A stretch of 64,000 nt of DNA, from assembly GCF_900182705.1 (NCBI RefSeq), contig NZ_FXTP01000010.1, positions 124,001-188,000 on the forward strand, given 5' to 3'. Shown here one piece after another: positions 24,671 through 33,042 of this stretch. Positions within the stretch are counted from its first letter, which is position 1, and every line of letters begins with the position of its first letter. The translations under genes were made by a program, and so were the position numbers. The notes below the pieces were generated by a model. That model was not told the DNA's origin. It made no database searches and saw nothing but the letters and a program-made list of their open reading frames with translations. Source of the DNA: Gracilimonas mengyeensis. Its GTDB lineage: Bacteria; Bacteroidota; Rhodothermia; Balneolales; Balneolaceae.

Positions 24671-25789
24671 CTAATTCTTCCGGTCCGCAATTGATTTCCC
24701 TTTCTCGCCGCCTTCGCGGATGGCCAGTTGACCACAGCCGGCATCGATGTCATCACCCCGGCTTCTGCGAACGGTGGCGCGTACATCATTCCGTATGAGT
24801 TCCCGCATAAAATCATCAAGGCGTTCTTCACGGGCACGTTTTAGCTCCACACCAGCCACGTTGTTATACATGATGATATTCACTTTGCTGGGCACCCATT
24901 TTACAATTTTAGCCAGATCGCGGGCGTCCTGTTTGCTGTCATTAAAGTTATCAAACAGCAAATATTCGTAGGTAATGGGACGCTCGGTAGCTTTGTAATA
25001 ATATTTTACGGCTTCTTCCAGGCTTTCCAGGTTCATAGAGGCGTTGATGGGCATAATCTTGTCACGCTTCTCATCGGTGGGGGCGTGCAAAGAAATAGCC
25101 AGATTGAATTCCTCCTGGTCGTCAGCCAGCTGTTTAATTTGCTTGGTGAGACCAACCGTTGATACCGTGACTCTTTTTGGAGAAAGATCGATACTTAACG
25201 GATCTGTGATGATGTGCGCGGAATTTACAATCGCTTTGTAATTATGCAGGGGCTCGCCCATCCCCATATACACAATGTTGGTGATTTTCTTCCCATACTT
25301 CTCTTCAGCCAAATCATTGATGTACTGAACCTGATCTACAATTTCACCATGGGTGAGATTACGAAAAAGCCCCATTTTACCGGTGGCACAAAAGCTACAT
25401 CCAAACACACATCCTACCTGTGAAGAGACACAAACCGTCAAGCGGCGCGCCACTCCATCTGCAAAAAAATCAGGGATGAGTACGGCTTCTACCTTATAAT
25501 CCTTCTCAGGATCATTAAGTTTAAACAAAAACTTGATGGTGCCATCTTTTGACTCTTGCTGCTGAACCGGCTTAATGCGGTTGATGGTGGCAATATCGTG
25601 AAGTTTCTCCCTTAAATCTTTCGAGAGATTAGTCATTTCATCAAAATTAGAAACGCCTTTTTGATAGAGCCATTGAAAAATTTGATCGGCCCGGAAACTC
25701 TGCAACCCCAGCTCTTCACAAAAATGGGTGAGTTCTTTCTTACTGAGGGCTTTTAGGTCGGTTTTGGTAGAAGTCGTTGTAGTTTGCAT
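24671..25789 (-). CDS. rlmN: 23S rRNA A2503 / tRNA A37 C2-methyltransferase RlmN
   Basis: 372 residues, complete. Radical-SAM cluster Cys 127, 131 and 134 in CVFGCSFC; the methyl-carrying Cys 352 in RGDDIDAGCGQLA; GMGEPLHNYKA and SLHAPTDEKRDKIMP are family marks. It methylates A2503 in the peptidyl-transferase centre and A37 of some tRNAs. Its last 186 bases occur again at 22031-22216, so this gene was the site where the neighbouring island entered. A TATCTTTG element lies four bases before the ATG. Position 25790-26025 upstream holds only repeat words such as CGCCAAGAGCGCAAAG. Confidence 0.97.
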   Translation of the reverse strand: MQTTTTSTKTDLKALSKKELTHFCEELGLQSFRADQIFQWLYQKGVSNFDEMTNLSKDLREKLHDIATINRIKPVQQQESKDGTIKFLFKLNDPEKDYKVEAVLIPDFFADGVARRLTVCVSSQVGCVFGCSFCATGKMGLFRNLTHGEIVDQVQYINDLAEEKYGKKITNIVYMGMGEPLHNYKAIVNSAHIITDPLSIDLSPKRVTVSTVGLTKQIKQLADDQEEFNLAISLHAPTDEKRDKIMPINASMNLESLEEAVKYYYKATERPITYEYLLFDNFNDSKQDARDLAKIVKWVPSKVNIIMYNNVAGVELKRAREERLDDFMRELIRNDVRATVRRSRGDDIDAGCGQLAIREGGEKGKSIADRKN

Positions 25790-25793
25790 GTCT

Positions 25794-25801
25794 CAAAGAT
25801 A
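25794..25801 (-). promoter_or_regulatory. TATCTTTG -7 element before rlmN
   Basis: On the minus strand TATCTTTG stands four bases before the rlmN ATG (TATCTTTGAGACATG), the same spacing as at paaA. It fits TAnnTTTG. If used, transcription would begin at or next to the start codon. Confidence 0.45.
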
Positions 25802-26025
25802 CGCATTTATAGCCCGAACATCGAATAGTTGCTGATTAACCGCCAAGGCCGCCAAGAGCGCAAAGTTTTAGAGTTATGCTCCAAGGCCTGTCCGCAGGGT
25901 TGTTAATATCCGGCTCGCTTTGTAAATCAACCGTTTTGTCTCAATTCCACTTGAACCGAAAGTGGAGAAAGATAGACGGTATTTCTTCCTTATAACCTTA
26001 TGTACTCATCTCCTTTTTCACCCTT

Positions 26026-26538
26026 TTACTTCCTCTCATGTCCTCGCCGTTGCTCTCTTTTGCCATTGTGCCTCCCTCGTATAAAAGTTTCTTTCATAAG
26101 TTCTTTGTAGCGAGGCTTTTGGTCGTCATCGAGTACATTTCCCACTTCCGAAATATGGCGGTACAACATTCTTTCAACTTGCAAATACCGGCTGGTTAAT
26201 TCATTAGAAAGGCTGTCTTTGATATCAGAATTACCCTGTCCTGAATTCGTCATAGCCTCAAAATACTCATTGCGTGTTTCGCCAAGATCTCCCATTAGCT
26301 GGCGTACTTCCCGGAAGTGTCGGCCGCGAATGGTTCGGATCGTATCAGCCTGAGCATCGGTAAGATTCAGTTCTTTTTTCATGAACTGCTGCATATGATC
26401 ACGCGGAGGACGCTCAACATCCTCCTGCAAAATTTGATCGGGCCGGTCAAACCAAATCGCTCCAAGGGTGATGGCATTCAAGAGTATCATCACCACAAGT
26501 CCGGTCACGGCCCAGCGGTATTTTTGTTGATATTCCAT
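26026..26538 (-). CDS. membrane-anchored CpxP/Spy-like LTxxQ protein
   Basis: 170 residues. One N-terminal membrane helix (WAVTGLVVMILLNAITLGAIW) anchors a periplasmic helical domain with the family mark LNLTDAQADTIRTIRGRH and a long charged helix. Such heavy-metal-sensor/CpxP relatives act as periplasmic sensors or chaperones. Third gene of an operon with an ECF sigma factor and a putative anti-sigma factor (5-base gap), so it probably feeds an envelope signal to them. The C-terminus is very basic (GKREQRRGHERK). Confidence 0.75.
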   Translation of the reverse strand: MEYQQKYRWAVTGLVVMILLNAITLGAIWFDRPDQILQEDVERPPRDHMQQFMKKELNLTDAQADTIRTIRGRHFREVRQLMGDLGETRNEYFEAMTNSGQGNSDIKDSLSNELTSRYLQVERMLYRHISEVGNVLDDDQKPRYKELMKETFIRGRHNGKREQRRGHERK

Positions 26539-26543
26539 AGGTT

Positions 26544-26906
26544 TTATTCCTCTTCAGTCGTTTCGGCAGATTCGTAGTAGCTGGGGTCAATAACCTGGTA
26601 GTCAGCGGCCAGCTGTTCCATAAAATTTTCGCGATCAACGGTAGCTTCTGCTTCCAGAATATCCGGAGATTGGGTGAGCACCAGTACATTCAGTGAAACA
26701 AAGATCAAAACAATGGCAGCTGCGGCAGCAAAGCCGAATTCAAGATGCCATCCCTGTCTGGGCTCAGTCTGTTCTCGGTTTTCAATCCTGGCCTGCAGGC
26801 GGCTATAGAAAAAAGAATCAGTAGTGGCACGTTCCATCTCGTCCAGTACTTGCATGGTTTTCTTTATTTCATGCTCGGTATGTTGCTTAGATTCCTTCAT
26901 TTTCAA
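26544..26906 (-). CDS. putative anti-sigma factor (single-pass membrane protein)
   Basis: 120 residues: an N-terminal cytoplasmic helical part of about 55 residues, one membrane helix (FAAAAAIVLIFVSLNVLVL) and a short acidic periplasmic tail. No clear zinc HxxxCxxC motif is present. The ATG overlaps the sigma-factor stop (26903-26906), and this order sigma, single-pass protein, CpxP-like protein is the usual layout of an ECF sigma/anti-sigma unit. Role inferred from topology and place. Confidence 0.65.
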   Translation of the reverse strand: MKMKESKQHTEHEIKKTMQVLDEMERATTDSFFYSRLQARIENREQTEPRQGWHLEFGFAAAAAIVLIFVSLNVLVLTQSPDILEAEATVDRENFMEQLAADYQVIDPSYYESAETTEEE

Positions 26907-27529
26907 TCAATTTCATTTTGTTGATAATAGGAAGCAAGTCCCTTTTGCAGGTTTTGCTTAGCGCGGTGTATTAGTGATTCCACCGCAGGCAATTTCAGTT
27001 CCATCACTTTGGCTACTTCTTTGTAGCTTAAGCCTTCCACTTTATGCAGGGTAAAAGCCACACGTTGTTTCTCGGTCAGTTTATCAATTTCCCGGAATAA
27101 CACTTTGCCCCGTTCTTTGTTTTCAAGGGCCAGACCGGGATGCATAAATCCGGATTCATCCTCAGCCTCATCCGGTTCATTGAACATGGCATTCAATGCC
27201 TGAAAAAAACCGGAACGCTTTTTTCGTTTTCGATACCGTTGCAGCTCCAGTGATTTGGTTACCGCAATCCGGTAAATCCATGTAGACAGTTCCGCTTCTT
27301 CCCGGAAATCCCCAATAGAATCATACACCTGTATAAACACTTCCTGGGCTACATCTTCGGCATCGTGGGGATTCTTCAAAAAACCCAGACAAGTATTATA
27401 GACACGATCCTTGTAATCGTTTACCAGGGTTTTGAAGGCGGCTTCATCCCCCTGTGTCAGGCGCGTTATAAAGTCCGGATTTTCGATAAATCCCTTATCC
27501 GTTTTTGTTATGGGGATCTGTTGACTCAA
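26903..27529 (-). CDS. ECF-type RNA polymerase sigma factor
   Basis: 208 residues. Region 2 is seen in AFKTLVNDYKDRVYNTCLGFL, DAEDVAQEVFIQVYDSIGDF and STWIYRIAVTKSLELQRYRKRKK; region 4 in LTEKQRVAFTLHKVEGLSYKEVAKVM and AVESLIHRAKQNL. The insert between the regions (FFQALNAMFNEPDEAEDE) is somewhat long. Start is TTG 27529; a stop lies three codons upstream and no ATG is available. It heads the operon and is separated from the Spy-like gene by a strong terminator. Confidence 0.9.
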   Translation of the reverse strand: MSQQIPITKTDKGFIENPDFITRLTQGDEAAFKTLVNDYKDRVYNTCLGFLKNPHDAEDVAQEVFIQVYDSIGDFREEAELSTWIYRIAVTKSLELQRYRKRKKRSGFFQALNAMFNEPDEAEDESGFMHPGLALENKERGKVLFREIDKLTEKQRVAFTLHKVEGLSYKEVAKVMELKLPAVESLIHRAKQNLQKGLASYYQQNEID

Positions 27530-27553
27530 AATTAGCTATTATATATGGAAAAG

Positions 27554-27590
27554 AACATGGGAGGTAATCTCGGTACCTCCCATGTTTAAG
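27554..27590 (-). terminator. intrinsic terminator behind Spy-like gene
   Basis: Perfect 13-base stem AACATGGGAGGTA (27554-27566) with TACCTCCCATGTT (27574-27586), seven-base loop, and a T-rich run on the minus strand (TTCTTTTCC). It ends the Spy-like transcript and insulates the sigma-factor operon. Confidence 0.85.
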
Positions 27591-27601
27591 CTACTTTCAA
27601 C

Positions 27602-28132
27602 TTATCGGTTTCTCGGACTAAATCCTCCGCAACTGCCGTAGCCGCGCATGCCTTGGCCGCGGCCACCATTGCGGAATGGTCTGTTGTCGAACAGTATGCG
27701 TTGCTCGTCCGTGAGCAAGTTGCGTACTTCCTGATGATGCTCGTTACGTTTGATGCTCATTTCAGTACGCAAAGCACCAATTTCTTCTAAAAGATCATTC
27801 ACGGCACCGGCATCATAGTTTGCAGATATTTGCAGTGTTCTGAGCCGTGCTTGTTTTTCCCGAAGTTCATTACGCAGTGGCAGCATTTCTTGCTGGTTCT
27901 CTACATACAGCTCATCGATTTGGGTGCGCTGTTCATCGCTTAGGTTTAAGCGGGCCATCATCATATCATGTCGATTACCAAATGCGCCGCGATCAAATTG
28001 TGCTTGTTGATTAAAGCGTTGTCCCCGGTGCCAGTCTCTGCTGTACTGCTGTGCCAGCACAGGCAAGGAGAGGGAGGATATCAATACCGTTACAAAAAGA
28101 AAGTTCAATAGTCGTTTCATGGTGTTCTCCAT
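27602..28132 (-). CDS. periplasmic Spy/CpxP-like LTxxQ protein
   Basis: 176 residues. Signal peptide (LLNFLFVTVLISSLSLPVLA-QQ) and a helical body with two LTxxQ-type marks, LNLSDEQRTQIDEL and LLTDEQRILFD, flanking long charged helices. The tail is Gly/Arg-rich with one Cys. The family binds unfolded proteins or metals in the periplasm. It lies directly upstream of the sigma/anti-sigma/CpxP operon with its own terminator, so it may be a target of that sigma factor (inference). ATG 28132 or 28120. Confidence 0.78.
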   Translation of the reverse strand: MENTMKRLLNFLFVTVLISSLSLPVLAQQYSRDWHRGQRFNQQAQFDRGAFGNRHDMMMARLNLSDEQRTQIDELYVENQQEMLPLRNELREKQARLRTLQISANYDAGAVNDLLEEIGALRTEMSIKRNEHHQEVRNLLTDEQRILFDNRPFRNGGRGQGMRGYGSCGGFSPRNR

Positions 28133-28242
28133 TATTGGGTGTTCAGATAGTTAGATGACACCGATGGAAAAAACTTTCTGTTGAGGTAAAAATTTTTAAA
28201 TGAGAGTAGAAAAGATTCTAATCGTAGATACGCAACCCTGCT

Positions 28243-28330
28243 TGCCACAAGGACACGAAAGCACGAAGTGTCACAAAGGCTTTATGGTTAATTCTTAGTG
28301 ATACTTGGTGTCCTTGTGCCTTCGTGGTAT
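28243..28330. repeat. imperfect inverted repeat of CCACxAAGGxAC words
   Basis: Left arm GCCACAAGGACACGAAAGCA and following; right arm AGTGATACTTGGTGTCCTTG and following, pairing imperfectly around a 20-base centre. It fills most of the 256-base gap between the Spy-like gene and the metalloprotease. A relative is at 31001-31097. Confidence 0.65.
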
Positions 28331-28388
28331 TAATTTATTAGACCAAAGCTTTCTCTATTTTTTTAATGATAGAAACAGATACTACCCA

Positions 28389-30848
28389 CTAAATTCTATT
28401 TAATGTCTGCTCAATGCGGTGCTTTACATATTTTAAGTGAGCGTTGTTATAGCGCTCATCGGTATTTTGAAGGGCGTATTCTACCTCCTTTTTAAGGATG
28501 GAAAGCTGTTCAAACAGCAGGGCCCGGATGTCGGATTGCTGTATATGGAAATCGGTGCGCAACTCCACGTAGCCAATATCGGGACGATAGTCACCGGGCG
28601 GATTTCCGGCCTCAGCTTCAGCTTCCAAAAGCAGATAGCTAACCTGATCTAACCACGCATTTTGCAGGTTCCGGCGGAAGGGGTCGATTTCTTCGTTATT
28701 GTTTAACTCTTTCCAGATGCTGCCTCGTACATCATCCAACATCTCGGCCGGACCGTAAGCTTCCTCTCCCAAAAGTGCCCGCTGTTCTACCAGGCGTTCC
28801 AGCCGGTGCGGTGCCATTAAATCCTTCAGGCTGGAGGCCTGGAACCACCGGATGCGTTCCACCACGCCTACATGCTCAAACGTTCTCAGAAGCTCATGAT
28901 CAATCAGCCATTTGGGAGTGGCAAAAAGATGCTCATCCAAAAAAGCCATAGAGCGTTGCTGTTCTTCTTTTGAAATCTCGTTATAGATTACGCCGGGCTG
29001 ACCGTAGGTTTTTAATTCTTCCGTTGAGCCTCCAATGGCTGCAATCACCCGCTCAGTCAGGCGCCCCCATTGCATGTACATTTGCATGTAGCGCATCATC
29101 ACTTCCTCGTAGTCTTCGCCTTCAACGCCCATCCAGTCGATGAGATTGGGCACAATGCGATGCAGGTTTTTCATGCCCAGTTCGCTGGCTTCCACCCAAT
29201 CATCGCCAATGGATTCGGTTATTTGTGTGGGGTCAAAATCATCCCTGCCATAGCCAAACTGCCGGGCGGGATTGTCACCCCGCTCCGCCACCCATTCGTT
29301 AAGAATTTCCTTTTCTTCTTCCGGTGAGTTCGCATCAGGAAAGGCTGTGTAAGCCCATTTCAGTGCCCATGCATCGTACTCTCCGTAACCGCGGTGAACA
29401 CGCACGTCGCCATCTTCAGGCTGAGCTACATAATTGAAACGGGTACGTCCCACCACCGAGGCTGAGTTGCCATTCTCGTTGGTAAATTCCGGTGAGCGTA
29501 ACTGTTCGATGGTATAAGCTGCATTGGCTCGTTGGTTATGGGGATATCCGAGGGCATGAGCCATCTCGTGGGAAACCACATATTGTAGGTATCTCCCCAT
29601 TTCTTCCGTGGAAAGATGCGGCTTTTGTACTTCAGGATTTCGGGGGCCGGTCTGACTGAGGGAGAGCCAGTGCATTCGTTTCATGATATTCTGATGCATA
29701 TTCATGTGGGCGCGGATGGTTTGGCCGGAGCGGGGATCCACTACATCGGGGCCGGCGTTAGCGGAGTGTACGGGACTTGCAATATACCGGATGACGGAAT
29801 AACGGGCATCCAGCAGGCTGAAGTTGGGATCATCTTCAGGAGCCATTTCGGCACGGATGGCATTTTTAAAACCGGCCGCTTCAAAAGCTTCGACCCACTG
29901 ATTCACACCTTCCATAAAATAGGGACGCCATTTTTCGGGCGTTGCCGGGTCAATGTAAAAGATGATGGGCTTTTTGGGTTCTACCAGTTCGCCGCGCTTG
30001 TAAGCTTCGGGATCTTTGGGTTCCAGCCGGAAGCGGGTTACGTATTCTTTTACTTTGCTGAATTGGGCGTCGTCGCTGAAGTCGGTTTGGGAAACGCTCA
30101 TCATAGCCACGCGTTCATCATAAAAGCGAGGACGCATGGGCTCTTTGGGTAACAGGATCATGCTGTGGTTTACCTCCAATGATACAGCCCCGGTGCGTTC
30201 CTGCGAAGGTGGTTCGGCGGCTTCGTAGGTTAGTACGGTTCGAATTTCGATATTGGTGGGAAAAGTTTTGGCAAATTCTAGGTAGGAACGGTTGCGGTCT
30301 AGCCGGCTAATTTTGTAGCGGCTGCGATCACGGTTTTGCAGCCCAAATGTTTTGGAATCCTCCAGGTATAAATCGGTTACATCGATCATGGAGCTGTTAT
30401 CTTTGCTTTCCAGGATATCAAAGGCGGCAATAATGGTGGGGAAGTTGGAATTTTGGACGGCGCGGTACACGGGATCATCGTGGTTGGCGCTGTTATCATA
30501 AGAGATGCCCCTCAGGAAAATCCGCCCGTTTTTCTTCTCCCAGCGCACTACTTGTTGGGGCGCTATTCGGTCGCCGCCCCAGCCCAGTCCTTGTGCGGTT
30601 TTGGCAATCCGGCTCAGTATGATCATATCCCGACCCAGCAGGGAATCCGGAATTTCATAAAACAATTTTCCATCGGATTGATGGAGAGTGAACAAGCCCT
30701 CGGAAGTTTCCATATTGGAAGAAGGGCTGCTGTTTTGCTGGCTGGATGATGATTGATTGACCGCTTGGGAAGAACTACAGGCAGAGAGTATCATCACCCC
30801 AAAAAACAAGAGCACAGAAGGAAGGCGACAAACAGTAGAGTATGACAT
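28389..30848 (-). CDS. zinc-dependent metalloprotease lipoprotein (DUF5117/DUF4953)
   Basis: 819 residues from ATG 30848, chosen because a lipoprotein signal (LPSVLLFFGVMILSAC) starts there; the frame runs on to 30977 without a signal. After the lipobox Cys comes a Ser/Gln-rich linker, then the DUF5117 region (DSLLGRDMIILSRIAKT), and a protease domain with HEMAHALGYPHN (HExxH zinc motif) and later DUF4953 sequence. Such proteins are outer-membrane-anchored and widespread in Bacteroidota; substrate unknown. Single gene, flanked on both sides by word-repeat palindromes. Confidence 0.85.
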   Translation of the reverse strand: MSYSTVCRLPSVLLFFGVMILSACSSSQAVNQSSSSQQNSSPSSNMETSEGLFTLHQSDGKLFYEIPDSLLGRDMIILSRIAKTAQGLGWGGDRIAPQQVVRWEKKNGRIFLRGISYDNSANHDDPVYRAVQNSNFPTIIAAFDILESKDNSSMIDVTDLYLEDSKTFGLQNRDRSRYKISRLDRNRSYLEFAKTFPTNIEIRTVLTYEAAEPPSQERTGAVSLEVNHSMILLPKEPMRPRFYDERVAMMSVSQTDFSDDAQFSKVKEYVTRFRLEPKDPEAYKRGELVEPKKPIIFYIDPATPEKWRPYFMEGVNQWVEAFEAAGFKNAIRAEMAPEDDPNFSLLDARYSVIRYIASPVHSANAGPDVVDPRSGQTIRAHMNMHQNIMKRMHWLSLSQTGPRNPEVQKPHLSTEEMGRYLQYVVSHEMAHALGYPHNQRANAAYTIEQLRSPEFTNENGNSASVVGRTRFNYVAQPEDGDVRVHRGYGEYDAWALKWAYTAFPDANSPEEEKEILNEWVAERGDNPARQFGYGRDDFDPTQITESIGDDWVEASELGMKNLHRIVPNLIDWMGVEGEDYEEVMMRYMQMYMQWGRLTERVIAAIGGSTEELKTYGQPGVIYNEISKEEQQRSMAFLDEHLFATPKWLIDHELLRTFEHVGVVERIRWFQASSLKDLMAPHRLERLVEQRALLGEEAYGPAEMLDDVRGSIWKELNNNEEIDPFRRNLQNAWLDQVSYLLLEAEAEAGNPPGDYRPDIGYVELRTDFHIQQSDIRALLFEQLSILKKEVEYALQNTDERYNNAHLKYVKHRIEQTLNRI

Positions 30849-31000
30849 AAAGGCAAGGCTAATGTTAAAAGACGAGCTTAAATACTCATAAAAGCCGGCT
30901 TTCTCAAAAAGCTTGCAAGTTTTTACGAATGGTAACGGGGAATTATATTCAGGCCGGGTGGTTCGAAGTGAGTACAATGGCAGTAGTACTCAGTTCTTTA

Positions 31001-31097
31001 TCGCCACAAAGTCACGAAGGCATTAAGTAGTACGAAGGTTTTGAATGAGTAATATTTTGTGAGGCTTGGTGTCCTTGTACCTTCTTGGCATTCATCT
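31001..31097. repeat. imperfect inverted repeat, second CCACxAAGGxAC element
   Basis: TCGCCACAAAGTCACGAAGG on the left and CTTGGTGTCCTTGTACCTTC on the right pair imperfectly. The same words build the element at 28243-28330. These two copies flank the metalloprotease gene. Confidence 0.6.
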
Positions 31098-31250
31098 GAG
31101 AAAGATAACTTTTAGAGGTGCAGATTGGGTAATTGTGAATGAGTAAAAAGCTAACAATCGACAAGGCTTTATTTTGGCCTGAAGAAAGGAGGGTTATTAA
31201 AACGTTCACATAGCAGTTCAATTTCAATTACAGCCTATTTTATGAAGTTG

Positions 31251-31281
31251 TTTGAACATTAATGTTTAACCGATATATTTA
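31251..31281 (+). promoter_or_regulatory. Bacteroidota-type promoter before Old Yellow Enzyme gene
   Basis: TTTG (31251-31254), 19 bases, then TATATTTA (31274-31281), one base off TAnnTTTG. The ATG is 38 bases further on. Spacing and sequence suit the -33/-7 promoter of Bacteroidota primary sigma. Confidence 0.4.
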
Positions 31282-31319
31282 GCCCAAAGAAAATCATCTA
31301 CAGAAGGTTCTAATTAAAT

Positions 31320-32390
31320 ATGAGTAAGCTCTTCTCGGAAGTAGCGTTGCGATCGCTAACCAGCCGGAACCGCATCATGGTTTCGCCGATGTGTCAATAT
31401 TCTTCGGAAGATGGCTTTGCCACGAACTGGCACCTGGTACATTTGGGTTCAAGAGCCGTTGGCGGGGCCGGCATTGTGATGAGTGAAGCCACAGCGGTTT
31501 CCCCCGAAGGACGCATCTCCTACGCCGACCTGGGCATCTGGAAAGACGAACATCTGCCAAAGCTAAAGCAAATAACGGAATTTGTTAAAGACCAGGGCGC
31601 GATCCCGGCCATACAGCTGGCACACGCCGGACGCAAAGCCAGCAAAAATAAGCCATGGGAAGGAAACGAATACATCACCCCAGAAAAAGAGGGTTGGGAT
31701 ATTGTGGCACCAAGTGCCATCCCTTTTAAGGAAGATGCTCCGGTTCCCAAAGAGATGGAAAAGCATGATATCGAAAAAGTGATTGAGGATTTTGTAGCGG
31801 CGGCGAAACGTGCCCTGAAGGCCGGTTTTGAGATTGCGGAGATTCATGCTGCCCATGGATATTTGTTGCACGAATTTTGCTCGCCTGTGTCCAATGACCG
31901 AAGCGATAAATATGGCGGGAGCTTTGAAAACCGCATCCGGCTGGTGCTGGAAGTAACGGAAGCCGTCCGTGAAGTGTGGCCGGCCGAGTTGCCCTTATTT
32001 GTACGCATTTCTGCTACCGACTGGCTGCCTGAACGTGAATCCTGGACTATTGAGGATTCGGTGAATCTATCCAAAGAATTAAAAAAGCGGGGAGTGGATT
32101 TGATTGATGTTTCCTCGGGCGGACTGGTACCGGAACAAAAAGTGGATGGCGGTCCGGGGTTTCAAATGCCTTTTGCGGAACAGATTAAACGGGAAGCTGA
32201 GATTGCCACCGGCGCAGTAGGCATCATCACCCAAGCCCAGCAGGCAGAAACAATTTTGCGAACAGAACAAGCGGATTTAATCATTATGGCGCGGGAGTTT
32301 TTACGCGATCCTTATTTCCCGTTGCACGCCGCCGATAATTTACGTGACAATATAGAATGGCCCAATCAATACAAACGAGCAAAACCATGA
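31320..32390 (+). CDS. namA: Old Yellow Enzyme, YqjM/NamA-like NADPH dehydrogenase
   Basis: 356 residues. TIM-barrel flavoprotein of the YqjM type: MVSPMCQYSSEDGFATNWHLVHLGSRA carries the FMN-binding head with the redox-tuning Cys (quoted key part: SPMCQYSSEDG), EIHAAHGYLLHEFCSPVSN is the substrate-binding HxxH-like segment, and MAREFLRDPYFPLHAA closes the barrel. It reduces activated C=C bonds with NAD(P)H. It forms an operon with a MarR regulator by an ATGA overlap, as is common for electrophile-responsive reductases. Confidence 0.93.
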   Translation: MSKLFSEVALRSLTSRNRIMVSPMCQYSSEDGFATNWHLVHLGSRAVGGAGIVMSEATAVSPEGRISYADLGIWKDEHLPKLKQITEFVKDQGAIPAIQLAHAGRKASKNKPWEGNEYITPEKEGWDIVAPSAIPFKEDAPVPKEMEKHDIEKVIEDFVAAAKRALKAGFEIAEIHAAHGYLLHEFCSPVSNDRSDKYGGSFENRIRLVLEVTEAVREVWPAELPLFVRISATDWLPERESWTIEDSVNLSKELKKRGVDLIDVSSGGLVPEQKVDGGPGFQMPFAEQIKREAEIATGAVGIITQAQQAETILRTEQADLIIMAREFLRDPYFPLHAADNLRDNIEWPNQYKRAKP

Positions 32391-32830
32391 GCACAGCTAC
32401 AGCAACCGCTACCGATCAAAACATTTGGCAAGAACTGCGCGATAACATCTGCGAGACGGAAGTCTGGCTGCGTACCACCCTGAAGGATTTCCTGGAGGAA
32501 TACGGAATCACACAGCAGCAATTCAACATCCTGCGGATTTTACGAGATGCCAATAACGAGCCGATGAGTACCAAAGAGATCAAAGCGAAGATGATCGATA
32601 AAAACTCGGATGCTTCCAGATTAGTGGATCGCTTGGTGGATAAAGAGCTGGTGCGCAAGCGTCAGTCGCCCGAAGATGGGCGTTTGATACAAGTGTTTAT
32701 CAATTACGAGGGCATCAAGTTGCTGGCAAAGATTGACGACAAATTGCATGAGCTGGATGATCAGTTTGAGCTGTTATCAGAGGATGAAGCTGAACAGCTG
32801 AATGCACTCCTGGAAAAAGTTAGGGTGTAG
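32387..32830 (+). CDS. MarR family transcriptional regulator
   Basis: 147 residues from ATG 32387, which overlaps the reductase stop as ATGA; the frame could start at 32357 but that ATG lies deep in the reductase gene. Winged helix: ITQQQFNILRILRDANNEPMS, then MIDKNSDASRLVDRLVDKELVRKRQSPEDGRLIQVFI with the Asp-Gly-Arg wing (key DGR). It probably represses its own operon and responds to the compounds the reductase handles. Confidence 0.9.
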   Translation: MSTATATATDQNIWQELRDNICETEVWLRTTLKDFLEEYGITQQQFNILRILRDANNEPMSTKEIKAKMIDKNSDASRLVDRLVDKELVRKRQSPEDGRLIQVFINYEGIKLLAKIDDKLHELDDQFELLSEDEAEQLNALLEKVRV

Positions 32831-32913
32831 GGAGATGTGAGTTGCGTGTTTCAGGTTGCGGGTTTCGTGATTCCAAAGGTTAACATGGAAAATTACTGCT
32901 AATTACGAAGCTT

Positions 32914-32978
32914 CAGCACACAGCACACAGCACACAGCACACAGCACACAGCACACAGCACACAGCACACAGCACACA
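32914..32978. repeat. heptanucleotide tandem array (CAGCACA)9
   Basis: Nine perfect copies of CAGCACA followed by CA, in the 212-base gap between the MarR gene and the VOC gene, ending 64 bases before the VOC start. The flanking bases hold word-like repeats (GTTGCG, GTTTCG). Confidence 0.95.
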
Positions 32979-33042
32979 ATTTGTAATTAATCCTCCCAAC
33001 TGCTACTATCCCCAAACAACCACAATCAAACAGGGGGATGGT

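Larger units (their letters stand above)
30849..31319. other. intergenic region, 471 bases, no gene seen
   Basis: Between divergent metalloprotease and Old Yellow Enzyme genes. It holds an inverted repeat (31001-31097) and a promoter-like site (31251-31281). The minus-strand frame at 31012-31227 has no family features and covers the repeat; it is not taken as a gene. Confidence 0.6.

Noticed and set aside
21907-24837. Two similar minus-strand frames beginning MPVKNA (21907-22197 and 24649-24837)
   Set aside because: They are out-of-frame readings of the rlmN 3' end and its duplicate, not a gene pair. Their likeness first showed the duplication.
31012-31227. 71-residue minus-strand frame before the Old Yellow Enzyme gene
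   Set aside because: Covers the inverted repeat, no signal, no motif and no ribosome site.
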